A DNA stretch of 64,000 nt from Marinobacter sp. LV10R510-11A (lineage in GTDB: Bacteria; Pseudomonadota; Gammaproteobacteria; Pseudomonadales; Oleiphilaceae). Positions 54,747-62,860 of this stretch are shown here, one piece after another (the first letter of the stretch is position 1; each line of letters opens with the position of its first letter). The notes under the pieces are model-generated. The model made no database searches, was not told where the DNA came from, and saw nothing but the letters and a program-made list of their open reading frames with translations. The stretch is taken from assembly GCF_900215155.1 (NCBI RefSeq), contig NZ_LT907980.1, positions 2,108,001 to 2,172,000 on the forward strand, written 5' to 3'. A program made the translations under genes and the position numbers.

Positions 54747-56956
54747 CAGGCTTTCGAGTTTCCTGTATCCGGTGGATTTTCTGTCAGTTGCAGGCCATGA
54801 ATCACCAGACGCTGATCCAGTTTTTCTCGCAACCCTGAGGGTTGGTTCAGGCCCATTCGTTTCAGCAGTTCGGTAAAACGGCCCTCGTCATCTTTGGCTC
54901 GAATGGCCTGCAAGAGGGCCCATACCTTACCACGGCGGGTAGCCGTTTCAGACTTGAGTTTGCTCAAGGCTTTGCCCAGCACCAGCTCTTGGTCTGTAAA
55001 ATCTCGCCCAAAGGGAAACGCTGGAAACCAGTCTTGACCGCCCGCCGCTGCAAACGCCTTGGTGATACTAGCTGGCGTGTTGTTGCGCCAGCTAGCCGGC
55101 AACCGGAACGTCGCGTCCACCTTACCGGCTCTCTGTGCTTGAGCAAGCAGGCCTTGCTGAAAGCTGGAGTCTGCGATACGGATTAAGCGCAGGTATACCT
55201 GCTCATCTGGCTGGCCGCGCAGATCTGCGATTCCGTATTCGGTGATCACAACATCCCGCAAATGGCGGGGTATTGTGCAATGGCCGTAATTGAACACAAT
55301 GTTCGACACCACCGCGCCCTTAGTTTCCCGCGTACTGCGCAAGGTAATAATGGACCGGGCATCGGGCAACTCATGGGCCATGGCAACGAAATTGTACTGA
55401 CCGCCCACGCCGCTTATTACCCGGCCATCCTCAAGCCCATCGGAAATTGCTGCACCGCTGAGCGTGTACATCATGGCTGTGTTGATAAACCGGCTGTGTA
55501 TCCGCTGCGCCGCTTTTAAGCGCTGATTACCGAAACGATGATCGTAGAGATGGTTGATAAAGCTGACACTGGTCATGCAGATAAGATCACGATCGGCATC
55601 TGAAAGCTCTCGCAGTGATTGGTAGAACTGCTGAGGGCCCACGTAAAAGCCGCCGTGCATGGCCACGCCGCCAGTGAGCCGCTCCCCGAGCGCCAAGGCC
55701 GCAATCGCCTCTCTCGCCTCTGGATCATCCAGATCGGCATCCAGTGAGCGCTCACCAATCCGTAACCGGCCACCCTTGAACTCAACCGCATCACAAAGAA
55801 TGCCGTACTGCGTTAGCCAAGCCACATCCCGGGCCCGCATGGGTGAATCAATAAGCCCCTCCCGCCGCAGTACATCCAGGGTCTCAAGGGAAACCAACTC
55901 ACCAATATCGCCGTTATTAATCAGTATTTGCAGATCGGCGTGATCATGCACCTCGCGCCGGAGAATGCCCGCCTCCATAAGGTACAAAAAGCCGTCGACC
56001 ATCATCTCACTGCAACCGTAAAGGCCTTTTTCAAACGCTCCGGTTCCACCTACTTTTTCTGCCAGAGGGAAGTGCTCGGCAACCTTCAAGTGGTCAAAAA
56101 TAGCCCGCCAGGAATCATTATGTTTATGGCGCAGAAAAGCGCTATGCACAAGCGCCGCCCCCAGCGAACCTATGCCCAACTGCAGCGTGCCGCCATCTTT
56201 CAGTAAAGTACTGGCATAAAATCCAATCAGGTGATCTGCTGGGCTAATGGCCATCTGAGGCGCAGAAAACAGCGGGTATTCCGAAGCCTGATGCTCAAAC
56301 ATCACATCAAACTGATCTTCAGGGATAGCAGCATCGCGACCGAACCAGGGCAACTGGCGATTGATTTCGCCCACGATCGCCACGGGAGTCCCTGCCGCCT
56401 CTCGCTCCCGCAGCCGCGGCAGCAGGTCGAGGCTCAGGTCCGGGTTGCAGCTCAGGCTTACCATGCCAGGTGCATCGTGCAGTTCGCCCGGCGATACCAT
56501 TTGTGCCACCACATTAACCCCCAGATCCACAAGATCACGAACGGCATGGGTATAGTTGGTGGATACGTAGTTCTGTTGTTGACTGCGGTTATTAAGGTAA
56601 CTACCCGCCTTGAAGAAAAACTCCGACACCTGAACATTTGGGGGCAGGCGGTTCTTTAAAACATCCCGAGCATAGTGTAGCTCTGGAATGTCGCCGTAAA
56701 GACGTTCCGCGAACGGGGCCATAAAACGTTTTTCCAATGAAGAGCTTCCGGCGGGTGCCAACAGTGAGAGCGCCGTGAATATGTGCAGATTTATCTCCGG
56801 ATCGTCCTTGGCCCTCTGATAAAGCGCGTTAACGAAGCGGACGGGTTTTCCCAAGCCCAGGGGCAGCCCCAGCGTAATTGTCTTACCTACCCGACGGATG
56901 ACTTCATCCACGCAACGTTCTGTGTCGCTCAGGCGCTGCCTGCCATTTACCGTCAT
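54746..56956 (-). CDS. acetyl-CoA hydrolase/transferase-family protein
   Basis: This is a 736-residue protein of the acetyl-CoA hydrolase/transferase superfamily. The N-terminal domain (about 10-230) includes TLGLPLGLGKPVRFVNALYQRA in parts such as GLPLGLGKP. The second half carries GVGGQYNFVAMAHEL and the conserved VVITEYGIADLRGQPD (about 605-620), typical of the C-terminal domain. It is longer than the usual 430-640 residues. The CoA acceptor is not evident. The ATG at 56956 has GAGGA upstream; a TTG at 56977 is an alternative. The gene is coupled to the SlyD-like gene. Confidence 0.88.
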   Translation of the reverse strand: MTVNGRQRLSDTERCVDEVIRRVGKTITLGLPLGLGKPVRFVNALYQRAKDDPEINLHIFTALSLLAPAGSSSLEKRFMAPFAERLYGDIPELHYARDVLKNRLPPNVQVSEFFFKAGSYLNNRSQQQNYVSTNYTHAVRDLVDLGVNVVAQMVSPGELHDAPGMVSLSCNPDLSLDLLPRLREREAAGTPVAIVGEINRQLPWFGRDAAIPEDQFDVMFEHQASEYPLFSAPQMAISPADHLIGFYASTLLKDGGTLQLGIGSLGAALVHSAFLRHKHNDSWRAIFDHLKVAEHFPLAEKVGGTGAFEKGLYGCSEMMVDGFLYLMEAGILRREVHDHADLQILINNGDIGELVSLETLDVLRREGLIDSPMRARDVAWLTQYGILCDAVEFKGGRLRIGERSLDADLDDPEAREAIAALALGERLTGGVAMHGGFYVGPQQFYQSLRELSDADRDLICMTSVSFINHLYDHRFGNQRLKAAQRIHSRFINTAMMYTLSGAAISDGLEDGRVISGVGGQYNFVAMAHELPDARSIITLRSTRETKGAVVSNIVFNYGHCTIPRHLRDVVITEYGIADLRGQPDEQVYLRLIRIADSSFQQGLLAQAQRAGKVDATFRLPASWRNNTPASITKAFAAAGGQDWFPAFPFGRDFTDQELVLGKALSKLKSETATRRGKVWALLQAIRAKDDEGRFTELLKRMGLNQPSGLREKLDQRLVIHGLQLTENPPDTGNSKA

Positions 56957-57081
56957 ATAAGGATCCTCATTGATCAACTAGCATGTAACAACCGTTTGGG
57001 AATCATCACATGACGTATGCGCGCAGACAATGCACCAGATCATGAATTCGGTGCTAAATATCGCTGGCCCAGGAAACAGAC

Positions 57082-57113
57082 AGAGAGTACAGGGAATATA
57101 GAGAGTACAGGGA
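57082..57113. repeat. two tandem 18-bp units with AGAGAGTACAGGGA
   Basis: AGAGAGTACAGGGA occurs at 57082-57095 and 57100-57113, an 18-bp period, inside the 245-bp gap between the small secreted-protein gene and the acetyl-CoA hydrolase-like gene. More purine-rich GGAATATGAGGGG-like sequence follows. Two copies at under two helical turns could be a regulator site or a simple duplication. Confidence 0.7.
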
Positions 57114-57201
57114 GTAAAAGGAATATGAGGGGAAGTCAGGTAATACTCAGGATAAAAACAATAAGAGCGTAACGGCTAGCTGAATCTTACACACTATGAA
57201 T

Positions 57202-57525
57202 TCAGAAGTTCCACTTCAGGTTCAGGCAGGCTCCCTCATTTAATAGCGCAATGCCATGATCCGCCTGGGCAGACTGGGAGGCGTACTGCTTGCCGGTATT
57301 GCTTGTGCGAACCAGCGAGAGGCTCAACAAACGCGAACCGATTTCGGTAACGGCATCGGAGTTGTCGTCTTCGAAATCGCCAGACATCTGCTGCTGCAAC
57401 TGATAAACATCCTCGGTCGTCGTGATTTCGCTTAGCTCATCAAACGCACGCTCAGACGCATCGGCGCGAACCACAAACGCGGCGACGTTAAGAACAAGCA
57501 GAGCGATAAAGATGCGAATAATCAT
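57202..57525 (-). CDS. small secreted protein of unknown family
   Basis: This is a 107-residue protein with a clear signal peptide (MIIRIFIALLVLNVAAFVVRADA, about 1-23). The mature part of about 84 residues contains an acidic stretch (GDFEDDNSDAVTE) and a single cysteine near the C-terminus (NEGACLNLKW). I do not recognise the family. It stands alone between the Tas-like gene and the acetyl-CoA hydrolase-like gene, all on the same strand. The ribosome-binding site is weak. The signal peptide and the absence of a better frame support coding. Confidence 0.65.
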   Translation of the reverse strand: MIIRIFIALLVLNVAAFVVRADASERAFDELSEITTTEDVYQLQQQMSGDFEDDNSDAVTEIGSRLLSLSLVRTSNTGKQYASQSAQADHGIALLNEGACLNLKWNF

Positions 57526-57632
57526 GATACTTACGAAGACCTTTTAACCGGAAAAGAAGTTTACTTATACCTTAGGCCAAAGTCTAACCCCTGAGCGGCA
57601 AAAAAATGTGAAATCGCACACAGTTGCGTGGC

Positions 57633-57664
57633 TTTTTTGTCACCAGATCACCCGTTTTTTGTCA
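57633..57664. repeat. direct repeat TTTTTTGTCA, 22 bp apart
   Basis: TTTTTTGTCA lies at 57633-57642 and again at 57655-57664, one copy per 22 bp (about two helical turns). The second copy is part of a TTTTTTG-T-CAAAAAA palindrome. Both are upstream of the small secreted-protein gene. Near them CGCACACAGTTGCG (57616-57629) can form a short stem flanked by T-runs that might end the tas transcript. Confidence 0.6.
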
Positions 57665-57767
57665 AAAAATGATCTTCGTTGTTGCAGAATGTAACGACCA
57701 ACTTCCTCAGTCTGGGCCAATTCCTTTTGGCTCAACACCTTAGGCTAATTTTGGATAATCCACGCCC

Positions 57768-58805
57768 CTAAGGGCAGGGATAGGTAAATTCCTGGTGAAT
57801 CGTCTCGATGGTTTCCAGCACATCAGGGCTGAGATTCACGCTAAGCGAGCCTATATTCTCTCGAAGCTGCTCCATGGTGGTGGCACCAATGATATTACTG
57901 GTTACAAAGCTTCGGGTGTTCACATAAGCCAAGGCCATCTGAACCGGAGACAAATCGTTCTGCTGGGCAAGCTCCACGTATGCGCGTGTCGCATCCAATC
58001 CGCTTCCATTGGTATAGCGACTGAACCGCTCATACAAGGTCAGGCGAGCCTTTTTAGGCCATTTGCCACCCATGTATTTACCAGACAGCATACCGAAAGC
58101 GAGCGGCGAATAAGCTAGTAAGCCCGCCTGCTCCCGGTGTGCAATCTCTGCCATGCCCAATTCGAATGACCGGTTAAGTAGGTTGTAGGGGTTCTGAATA
58201 CTGGCGACCCGCGGCCAGCCTTTTTCCCGCGCTAGGCGCAGATATTCCATGGTGCCCCAGGGTGTCTCATTGGAGAGCCCGATATGCCGGATTTTCCCTG
58301 CTTCAACTAGCTCATTGAGCGCTTCTAGCGTTTCCTCGATGGGCGTAGATTGCTCTTTGGGATCATGCTCATAACCGAGCTTACCGAAAAAATTGGTATT
58401 GCGATCCGGCCAGTGCACTTGGTACAGGTCTATGTAATCGGTTTGCAGGCGCTTCAGGCTGGTATCACAGGCTTCAATAATGTGGTCACGGGTAAGGCGC
58501 GGGCCGTTGCGCAAATAACCCAACCCGTTACCCGGCCCAGCGACTTTCGAGGTAATTACCAGGTCGTCACGGCGCCCGCGCTTTGCCAGCCAGTTGCCCA
58601 AATAGGTCTCGGTCAGCCCTTGAGTCTCTGCCCGTGGCGGTACCGGGTACATCTCAGCAGCATCAATAAAGTTCACACCTTCAGAGGTGGCGTAATCCAG
58701 CTGTTCAAAAGCTTCCTGCTCGGTATTCTGCTCCCCCCAGGTCATGGTTCCCAGGCAGATCAGGCTGACATCAATATCGGTCTTCCCAAGTTTTCGCGTT
58801 TGCAT
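57768..58805 (-). CDS. tas: Tas-like NADP-dependent aldo/keto reductase
   Basis: This is a 345-residue aldo/keto reductase with GGAGG seven bases before the ATG 58805. It opens MQTRKLGKTDIDVSLICLGT and has the catalytic region GVNFIDAAEMYPVPPRAETQG (Asp and Tyr), the lysine in VITSKVAGPG and the His in YQVHWPDRNTNFFG. The length and the insert after the histidine match E. coli Tas. The physiological substrate is unknown. It lies 34 bp downstream of dinB, so dinB transcription may reach it. Confidence 0.92.
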   Translation of the reverse strand: MQTRKLGKTDIDVSLICLGTMTWGEQNTEQEAFEQLDYATSEGVNFIDAAEMYPVPPRAETQGLTETYLGNWLAKRGRRDDLVITSKVAGPGNGLGYLRNGPRLTRDHIIEACDTSLKRLQTDYIDLYQVHWPDRNTNFFGKLGYEHDPKEQSTPIEETLEALNELVEAGKIRHIGLSNETPWGTMEYLRLAREKGWPRVASIQNPYNLLNRSFELGMAEIAHREQAGLLAYSPLAFGMLSGKYMGGKWPKKARLTLYERFSRYTNGSGLDATRAYVELAQQNDLSPVQMALAYVNTRSFVTSNIIGATTMEQLRENIGSLSVNLSPDVLETIETIHQEFTYPCP

Positions 58806-58839
58806 ACAGCCTCCAAGTTTATTTAATGGCGCAATTTTA

Positions 58840-59904
58840 TCAGTCGAACAATCGCAGCTGGGTAACAGGAGCATCATCGTTACGAAAACGCACACCCAGG
58901 CCCAGCAGGCGAACAGGCCGCTCGCGATTGGTCACCAGTTCTGTGAGCAGTGGCAGGAAATCATCAAACCCCGGCTCTTTTATATTTTCCCGCACGCGCT
59001 CTAAGGTATGGGTAGAAAAATCGCTATAACGTATTTTGATAAACAGTTTGTGGATGGGTTTCTCCCGCGCCTTGCGGGTAAGCCGTAAATTGAGATCGGC
59101 CGCCAGCGATACCAATACCGTTTCACACGCTGCCATATCCGGTAAATCCTGGGAGAAGGTGCGCTCTAAACTGAGGGACTTGGCGATCCGCGAAACCACC
59201 ACCGAGCGCTCGTCCCGGCCATGGGCCATTTCGTGCAGCCGGTAGCCCTGTTTACCGAAACGTTCAATCAACACTTCAACGCCAAGCGCCTGCAGGTCTC
59301 CGCATGTTTGAACCCCAAGGGCATGCAGCTTTCCGGCCGTCACCTGCCCTACCCCAAACAGCTTTTCTACCTTAAGCTCGCGGACAAAGTCGTCTACCTC
59401 GTCAGGTTTTACTACAAACAACCCGTCGGGCTTTCGCCAGTCGCTGGCAATCTTGGCAAGAAATTTATTGGGGGCGACTCCCGCAGAAATGGTGATACCC
59501 ACCTCCTTTTCTACCCGCTCTCGCAGGTAGCGGGCCATCAGCGTGGCACTGCCCTTGTGGTCAGTAATATCGGATACATCCAGAAAGGCTTCATCTAGCG
59601 ACAAAGGCTCAACCAGATCGGTTAGCTCCCTGAGGATGCCCATCACCTTTTGCGAGGCCACGCGGTAGCGAGCCATGTCCGGCGGCACCGTAACCAAGCC
59701 GGGGCATAGCCGGCGGGCTTCACTGCCCGGCATAGCCGAGCGCACACCAAAAGCCCGGGCCTTATAATTGCAGGTCGTCACCACGCCACGGCTACCCTCA
59801 CCGCCTACCGCCAGCGGAACCTCCCGCAATGTTGGGTCATCACGCATCTCGACTGCTGCATAAAAGCAGTCACAATCCACGTGAATGATCTTGCGTTGAG
59901 GCAT
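58840..59904 (-). CDS. dinB: DNA polymerase IV (Y family)
   Basis: DinB is an error-prone translesion polymerase induced by the SOS response. With the ATG at 59904 ([20 protein letters not shown]) it has 354 residues, as expected. Catalytic acids are Asp10 in HVDCDCF and Asp104-Glu105 in [12 protein letters not shown]. The thumb and little-finger regions follow, ending in RLFD, close to the clamp-binding tail of the family. In-frame codons up to 60102 are unconserved and pass through the LexA box, so the longer form is rejected. It is divergent from the DUF1244 gene. Confidence 0.97.
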   Translation of the reverse strand: MPQRKIIHVDCDCFYAAVEMRDDPTLREVPLAVGGEGSRGVVTTCNYKARAFGVRSAMPGSEARRLCPGLVTVPPDMARYRVASQKVMGILRELTDLVEPLSLDEAFLDVSDITDHKGSATLMARYLRERVEKEVGITISAGVAPNKFLAKIASDWRKPDGLFVVKPDEVDDFVRELKVEKLFGVGQVTAGKLHALGVQTCGDLQALGVEVLIERFGKQGYRLHEMAHGRDERSVVVSRIAKSLSLERTFSQDLPDMAACETVLVSLAADLNLRLTRKAREKPIHKLFIKIRYSDFSTHTLERVRENIKEPGFDDFLPLLTELVTNRERPVRLLGLGVRFRNDDAPVTQLRLFD

Positions 59905-59928
59905 AATCACTGGGCTCGCGTCGGGTTT

Positions 59929-59944
59929 CTGTACATTTATACAG
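59929..59944 (-). promoter_or_regulatory. LexA (SOS) box of dinB
   Basis: CTGT-ACATTTAT-ACAG is a full match to the CTGT-N8-ACAG LexA consensus, 25 bp before the dinB ATG. On the minus strand it overlaps a TATAAA -10 box (TGTATAAAT), the usual way LexA represses dinB. Confidence 0.93.
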
Positions 59945-60019
59945 CCTTGTATCTTAAAGTAAGATGCTGAGAATGTCAGGAATCTCCATGATAACCACTC
60001 AATACCATGACGAGGCCCC

Positions 60020-60298
60020 ATGTCGAACCCCATTCCAGATTCTGAGCGCACTGAGATCGAAGCCGCAGCTTTTCGCCGCCTGGTTAAGCATTTGGGAGAC
60101 AACCCCGACGTTCAGAACATTGACCTGATGAATTTGGCCGGGTTCTGCCGTAACTGCCTTTCCAAATGGTATCGGGCGGAAGCCAGCGAGCGGGGCCACG
60201 AAATCTCCGATCCGGCCGCCCGGGAAGAGATTTACGGCATGCCGTACGACCAGTGGAAAGCAATACACCAGGCAGGTCCGAAACAGGATCACAAGTAA
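60020..60298 (+). CDS. DUF1244 protein
   Basis: This is a 92-residue protein of the DUF1244 family, whose structures are known but whose function is not. Family motifs are [27 protein letters not shown] in parts ([15 protein letters not shown]) and [15 protein letters not shown] with two cysteines (about 42-56). It is the first of a coupled run: its TAA overlaps the HopJ-family ATG by one base (TAATG), and that gene overlaps minC. The same trio is common in Pseudomonas-like genomes. The promoter lies in the 115-bp space shared with dinB. Confidence 0.93.
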   Translation: MSNPIPDSERTEIEAAAFRRLVKHLGDNPDVQNIDLMNLAGFCRNCLSKWYRAEASERGHEISDPAAREEIYGMPYDQWKAIHQAGPKQDHK

Positions 60299-60687
60299 TG
60301 AACGTAAACGAAGCCGTACGCATCCACTTAGCGTCACTGGATGGCGGACATGCAGATTTTGATGACACCTTGGCGCTGATCGAGCGATACTTCGACTACA
60401 ACCCTGCCAGCTTTCACAACGGCCCGCTATTCAACGCTGCCGGTGAAAATGCCGGCTCATGCCGGGTATTTGGCCTAGGCCGCCACTGCAGCCTGAACGA
60501 AGCAGACACGTTGAAACTGTTTGCTCAACATTACCAGCAGGTGCTGAACGATCCCGCCGGGGAAAGCCACAGTAATATTCGCCAGTTCATCAGTTCCGGC
60601 TGGTCAGGTATACATTTTGAAGATACGCCGCTGCGCCAACGCCGCACCCCATCCGAGCCAGACACCAGGGAAGAGACCCATTCATGA
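60298..60687 (+). CDS. HopJ-family protein
   Basis: This is a 129-residue protein of the HopJ family (PF08888), named after a Pseudomonas type III effector but widespread in bacteria without type III secretion. Typical text is FDDTLALIERYFDYNPASFHNG and CRVFGLGRHCSLNEADTLKLF in parts such as FNAAGENAGSCRVFGLG. The ATG at 60298 overlaps the DUF1244 stop. The coding end overlaps the minC start by 4 nt (ATGA). No secretion signal or effector context is visible, so a housekeeping role is more likely. Confidence 0.9.
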   Translation: MNVNEAVRIHLASLDGGHADFDDTLALIERYFDYNPASFHNGPLFNAAGENAGSCRVFGLGRHCSLNEADTLKLFAQHYQQVLNDPAGESHSNIRQFISSGWSGIHFEDTPLRQRRTPSEPDTREETHS

Positions 60688-61439
60688 GCGACACCGCCAC
60701 CTCCGGAGTACAACAAGTGTTCCGGCTGAAAAGTGCCAGCGTATCCATGACCGCGCTGGAGCTCTACTATTTCGACAGCGACGAATTTGAAGAAACGTTG
60801 CGAGGCAAGATAAACCAGGCACCTGGTTTTTTTCGGGACATCCCTCTCGTTATCAGCCTAGAAAAGTACGAAGGTCTCGACAGTGAGCTGGATTTCTTCA
60901 AAATCATCGGCGCTTGCCGGCGCAATAATATTCACGTAATAGGCGTTCGCGGCGGCAACGACGACCAGCAACGTCTTGCTCGGGGGGCCTCTCTGGCCTT
61001 AGTGCCGGGAGGCAGCCAGCGAGACCGGGATCACGAAGCCCCACCCACAGCCGAGAATGCAGAATCGCCTGTTGCGCCGGCGCCTCAGGCAGCACCGGAG
61101 GCGACCCCGGCCAAGATCATCACCCAACCAGTAAGATCGGGCCAGCAAGTCCACGCGCCAGAGGGTGATCTCATTATTTTGGCGCCGGTTCAGGCGGGGG
61201 CGGAAGTGCTGGCAGCGGGCAATATTCACGTTTATGGCCCGCTGCGAGGTCGAGCCCTGGCAGGTATTCATGGTGTCGAATCCGCGAGAATTTTCTGCCA
61301 ATCCCTTGAGGCAGAGCTTGTGTCCATCGCTGGACACTATAAAATCTCCGAAGATATCCAGGACAACGGCTGGAAAACCGCTGTACAGATTCAGCTCAGG
61401 GACGACCTACTAGTGTTAACACCACTGGACAAGGCCTGA
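60684..61439 (+). CDS. minC: septum-site inhibitor MinC
   Basis: MinC blocks FtsZ polymerisation away from midcell and is carried by MinD. The 251-residue protein has the N-terminal MinC domain (about 8-100), a proline- and alanine-rich linker (about 110-145), and the C-terminal beta-helix with IHVYGPLRGRALAG and ARIFCQSLEAELVSIAG. It overlaps the HopJ-family gene by 4 nt, and minD follows after 81 bp, so the Min operon here starts in the DUF1244-HopJ run. Confidence 0.95.
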   Translation: MSDTATSGVQQVFRLKSASVSMTALELYYFDSDEFEETLRGKINQAPGFFRDIPLVISLEKYEGLDSELDFFKIIGACRRNNIHVIGVRGGNDDQQRLARGASLALVPGGSQRDRDHEAPPTAENAESPVAPAPQAAPEATPAKIITQPVRSGQQVHAPEGDLIILAPVQAGAEVLAAGNIHVYGPLRGRALAGIHGVESARIFCQSLEAELVSIAGHYKISEDIQDNGWKTAVQIQLRDDLLVLTPLDKA

Positions 61440-61520
61440 TACAGGAATCGAACAAAATAATTTGACCGGGCTATAACTCCGGCAGACACGACGAATCCAA
61501 CGAGACACAGGAAATAGACC

Positions 61521-62333
61521 TTGGCTAGAATTATTGTCGTTACCTCAGGAAAGGGCGGCGTTGGCAAAACCACCACCAGCGCCTCCATCAGCACCGGCCT
61601 TGCCAAACGCGGCCACAAAACCGTGGTGGTAGACTTCGACGTGGGCCTGCGCAACCTAGACCTAATCATGAACTGCGAGCGCCGTGTGGTGTATGACTTT
61701 GTAAACGTCATACAAGGCGAAGCAACGCTGAACCAAGCTTTGATCCGCGATAAGCGCGTTGATACGCTTTATATCCTCCCTGCTTCCCAAACGCGGGAAA
61801 AGGAAGCCCTCACCAAAGAAGGCGTAGAGAAAGTTATCAACGAGCTGTCTGAACGCTTCGACTACGTTATCTGCGACTCCCCTGCCGGTATCGAGCACGG
61901 GGCGCAGATGGCGCTGTACTATGCAGATGAGGCCATTGTGGTGACCAATCCCGAGGTTTCATCAGTGCGGGATTCCGATCGGATTCTTGGCATTTTGCAA
62001 AGCAAATCCCGCCGGGCGGAGATGGGTCAGGATCCAGTCAAAGAGCACCTGCTGCTGACTCGATACAACCCTGAGCGGGTTGAGCGGGGCGAAATGCTTT
62101 CGGTAGCAGATGTCGAAGAAATTCTTGCGGTTCCTCTGCTGGGCATTATTCCGGAAAGCCAGGTTGTTCTCAACGCGTCGAATCAGGGTTTGCCTGTTAT
62201 TCTCGAAGAAGAGAGTGATGCTGGCCAAGCTTACGATGACGCAGTTGCACGCCTTTTGGGCGAGGAGCGGGAACACCGCTTCATGACGACGCAGCGAAAG
62301 AGCTTTTTCTCACGGATGTTTAAGGGAGGCTGA
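61521..62333 (+). CDS. minD: septum-site ATPase MinD
   Basis: MinD is a membrane-associated ATPase that oscillates with MinE. The 270-residue protein starts at TTG 61521, with AGGAAA upstream, and has the deviant Walker A SGKGGVGKTTTSASIS, the motif VVVDFDVGLRNLDL and VICDSPAGIEHGA. The C-terminal amphipathic membrane-targeting helix SFFSRMFKGG is present. minE follows after 3 nt. Confidence 0.98.
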   Translation: MARIIVVTSGKGGVGKTTTSASISTGLAKRGHKTVVVDFDVGLRNLDLIMNCERRVVYDFVNVIQGEATLNQALIRDKRVDTLYILPASQTREKEALTKEGVEKVINELSERFDYVICDSPAGIEHGAQMALYYADEAIVVTNPEVSSVRDSDRILGILQSKSRRAEMGQDPVKEHLLLTRYNPERVERGEMLSVADVEEILAVPLLGIIPESQVVLNASNQGLPVILEEESDAGQAYDDAVARLLGEEREHRFMTTQRKSFFSRMFKGG

Positions 62334-62336
62334 CGG

Positions 62337-62591
62337 ATGAGTTTCCTCGATTATTTCAAAAGCAAAAAACCAGGTTCCTCCGCCAACGTGGCGAAAGAAC
62401 GTCTGCAAATTATCGTGGCCCATGAGCGCGGCCAGCGTGACCAACCAGATTACCTGCCGCAATTGCAGCAGGAACTACTGGCGGTAATCCGCAAATACGT
62501 GCAAATCAGTGACGATATGGTTCAGGTAGAGGTAGATCGCAACGGCAGCTGCTCCGTTCTGGAGCTGAACGTCACCCTGCCCGAGCGCTGA
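62337..62591 (+). CDS. minE: cell-division topological factor MinE
   Basis: MinE triggers MinD ATPase activity and release from the membrane. The 84-residue protein has the N-terminal MinD-contact region ([21 protein letters not shown], in part) with the conserved [15 protein letters not shown], and the C-terminal topological domain (about 32-84). It ends the Min operon, with a strong terminator 22 bp after the stop. Confidence 0.97.
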   Translation: MSFLDYFKSKKPGSSANVAKERLQIIVAHERGQRDQPDYLPQLQQELLAVIRKYVQISDDMVQVEVDRNGSCSVLELNVTLPER

Positions 62592-62612
62592 GGCCGACCT
62601 AGCAGCGGCTAA

Positions 62613-62644
62613 AAAAATGCCTGTCTCTGTGGGCAGGCATTTTT
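62613..62644 (+). terminator. intrinsic terminator after minE
   Basis: AAAAATGCCTG (62613-62623) and CAGGCATTTTT (62634-62644) form an 11-bp stem with a 10-nt loop and T-runs on both strands, so it can act in both directions. Confidence 0.93.
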
Positions 62645-62779
62645 ATTACCACACGGACTACCGGCTGGCTCAGCACGCCGGGCGTGATGTGTCCCTTTGC
62701 ATCAATCAGTTTTTTTGTGGTCATGGTCTTCATCGAATCAGGCCAATCAAATTAACTGCTTAACCCGGCGGATACCTAG

Positions 62780-62808
62780 TTCACAATCCCCTACTTCAGA
62801 GCCATAAT
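62780..62808 (+). promoter_or_regulatory. candidate sigma-70 promoter of the START-domain gene
   Basis: TTCACA (62780-62785) and CATAAT (62803-62808) are 17 bp apart, each matching five of six consensus positions, 53 bp before the start codon. It is the best sigma-70 match in the window. Confidence 0.55.
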
Positions 62809-62860
62809 GCCCAACACCTCATGTTAGACTCAACCCATGATCATTAAGGAAGTGTAGCTT

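Noticed and set aside
59905..60102. Longer dinB frame starting at 60102
   Set aside because: The added residues are unconserved, cover the LexA box and overlap the divergent DUF1244 gene.
60298..60687. HopJ-family gene as evidence of type III secretion
   Set aside because: The family is widespread without secretion systems; no secretion, chaperone or hrp genes are in the window.
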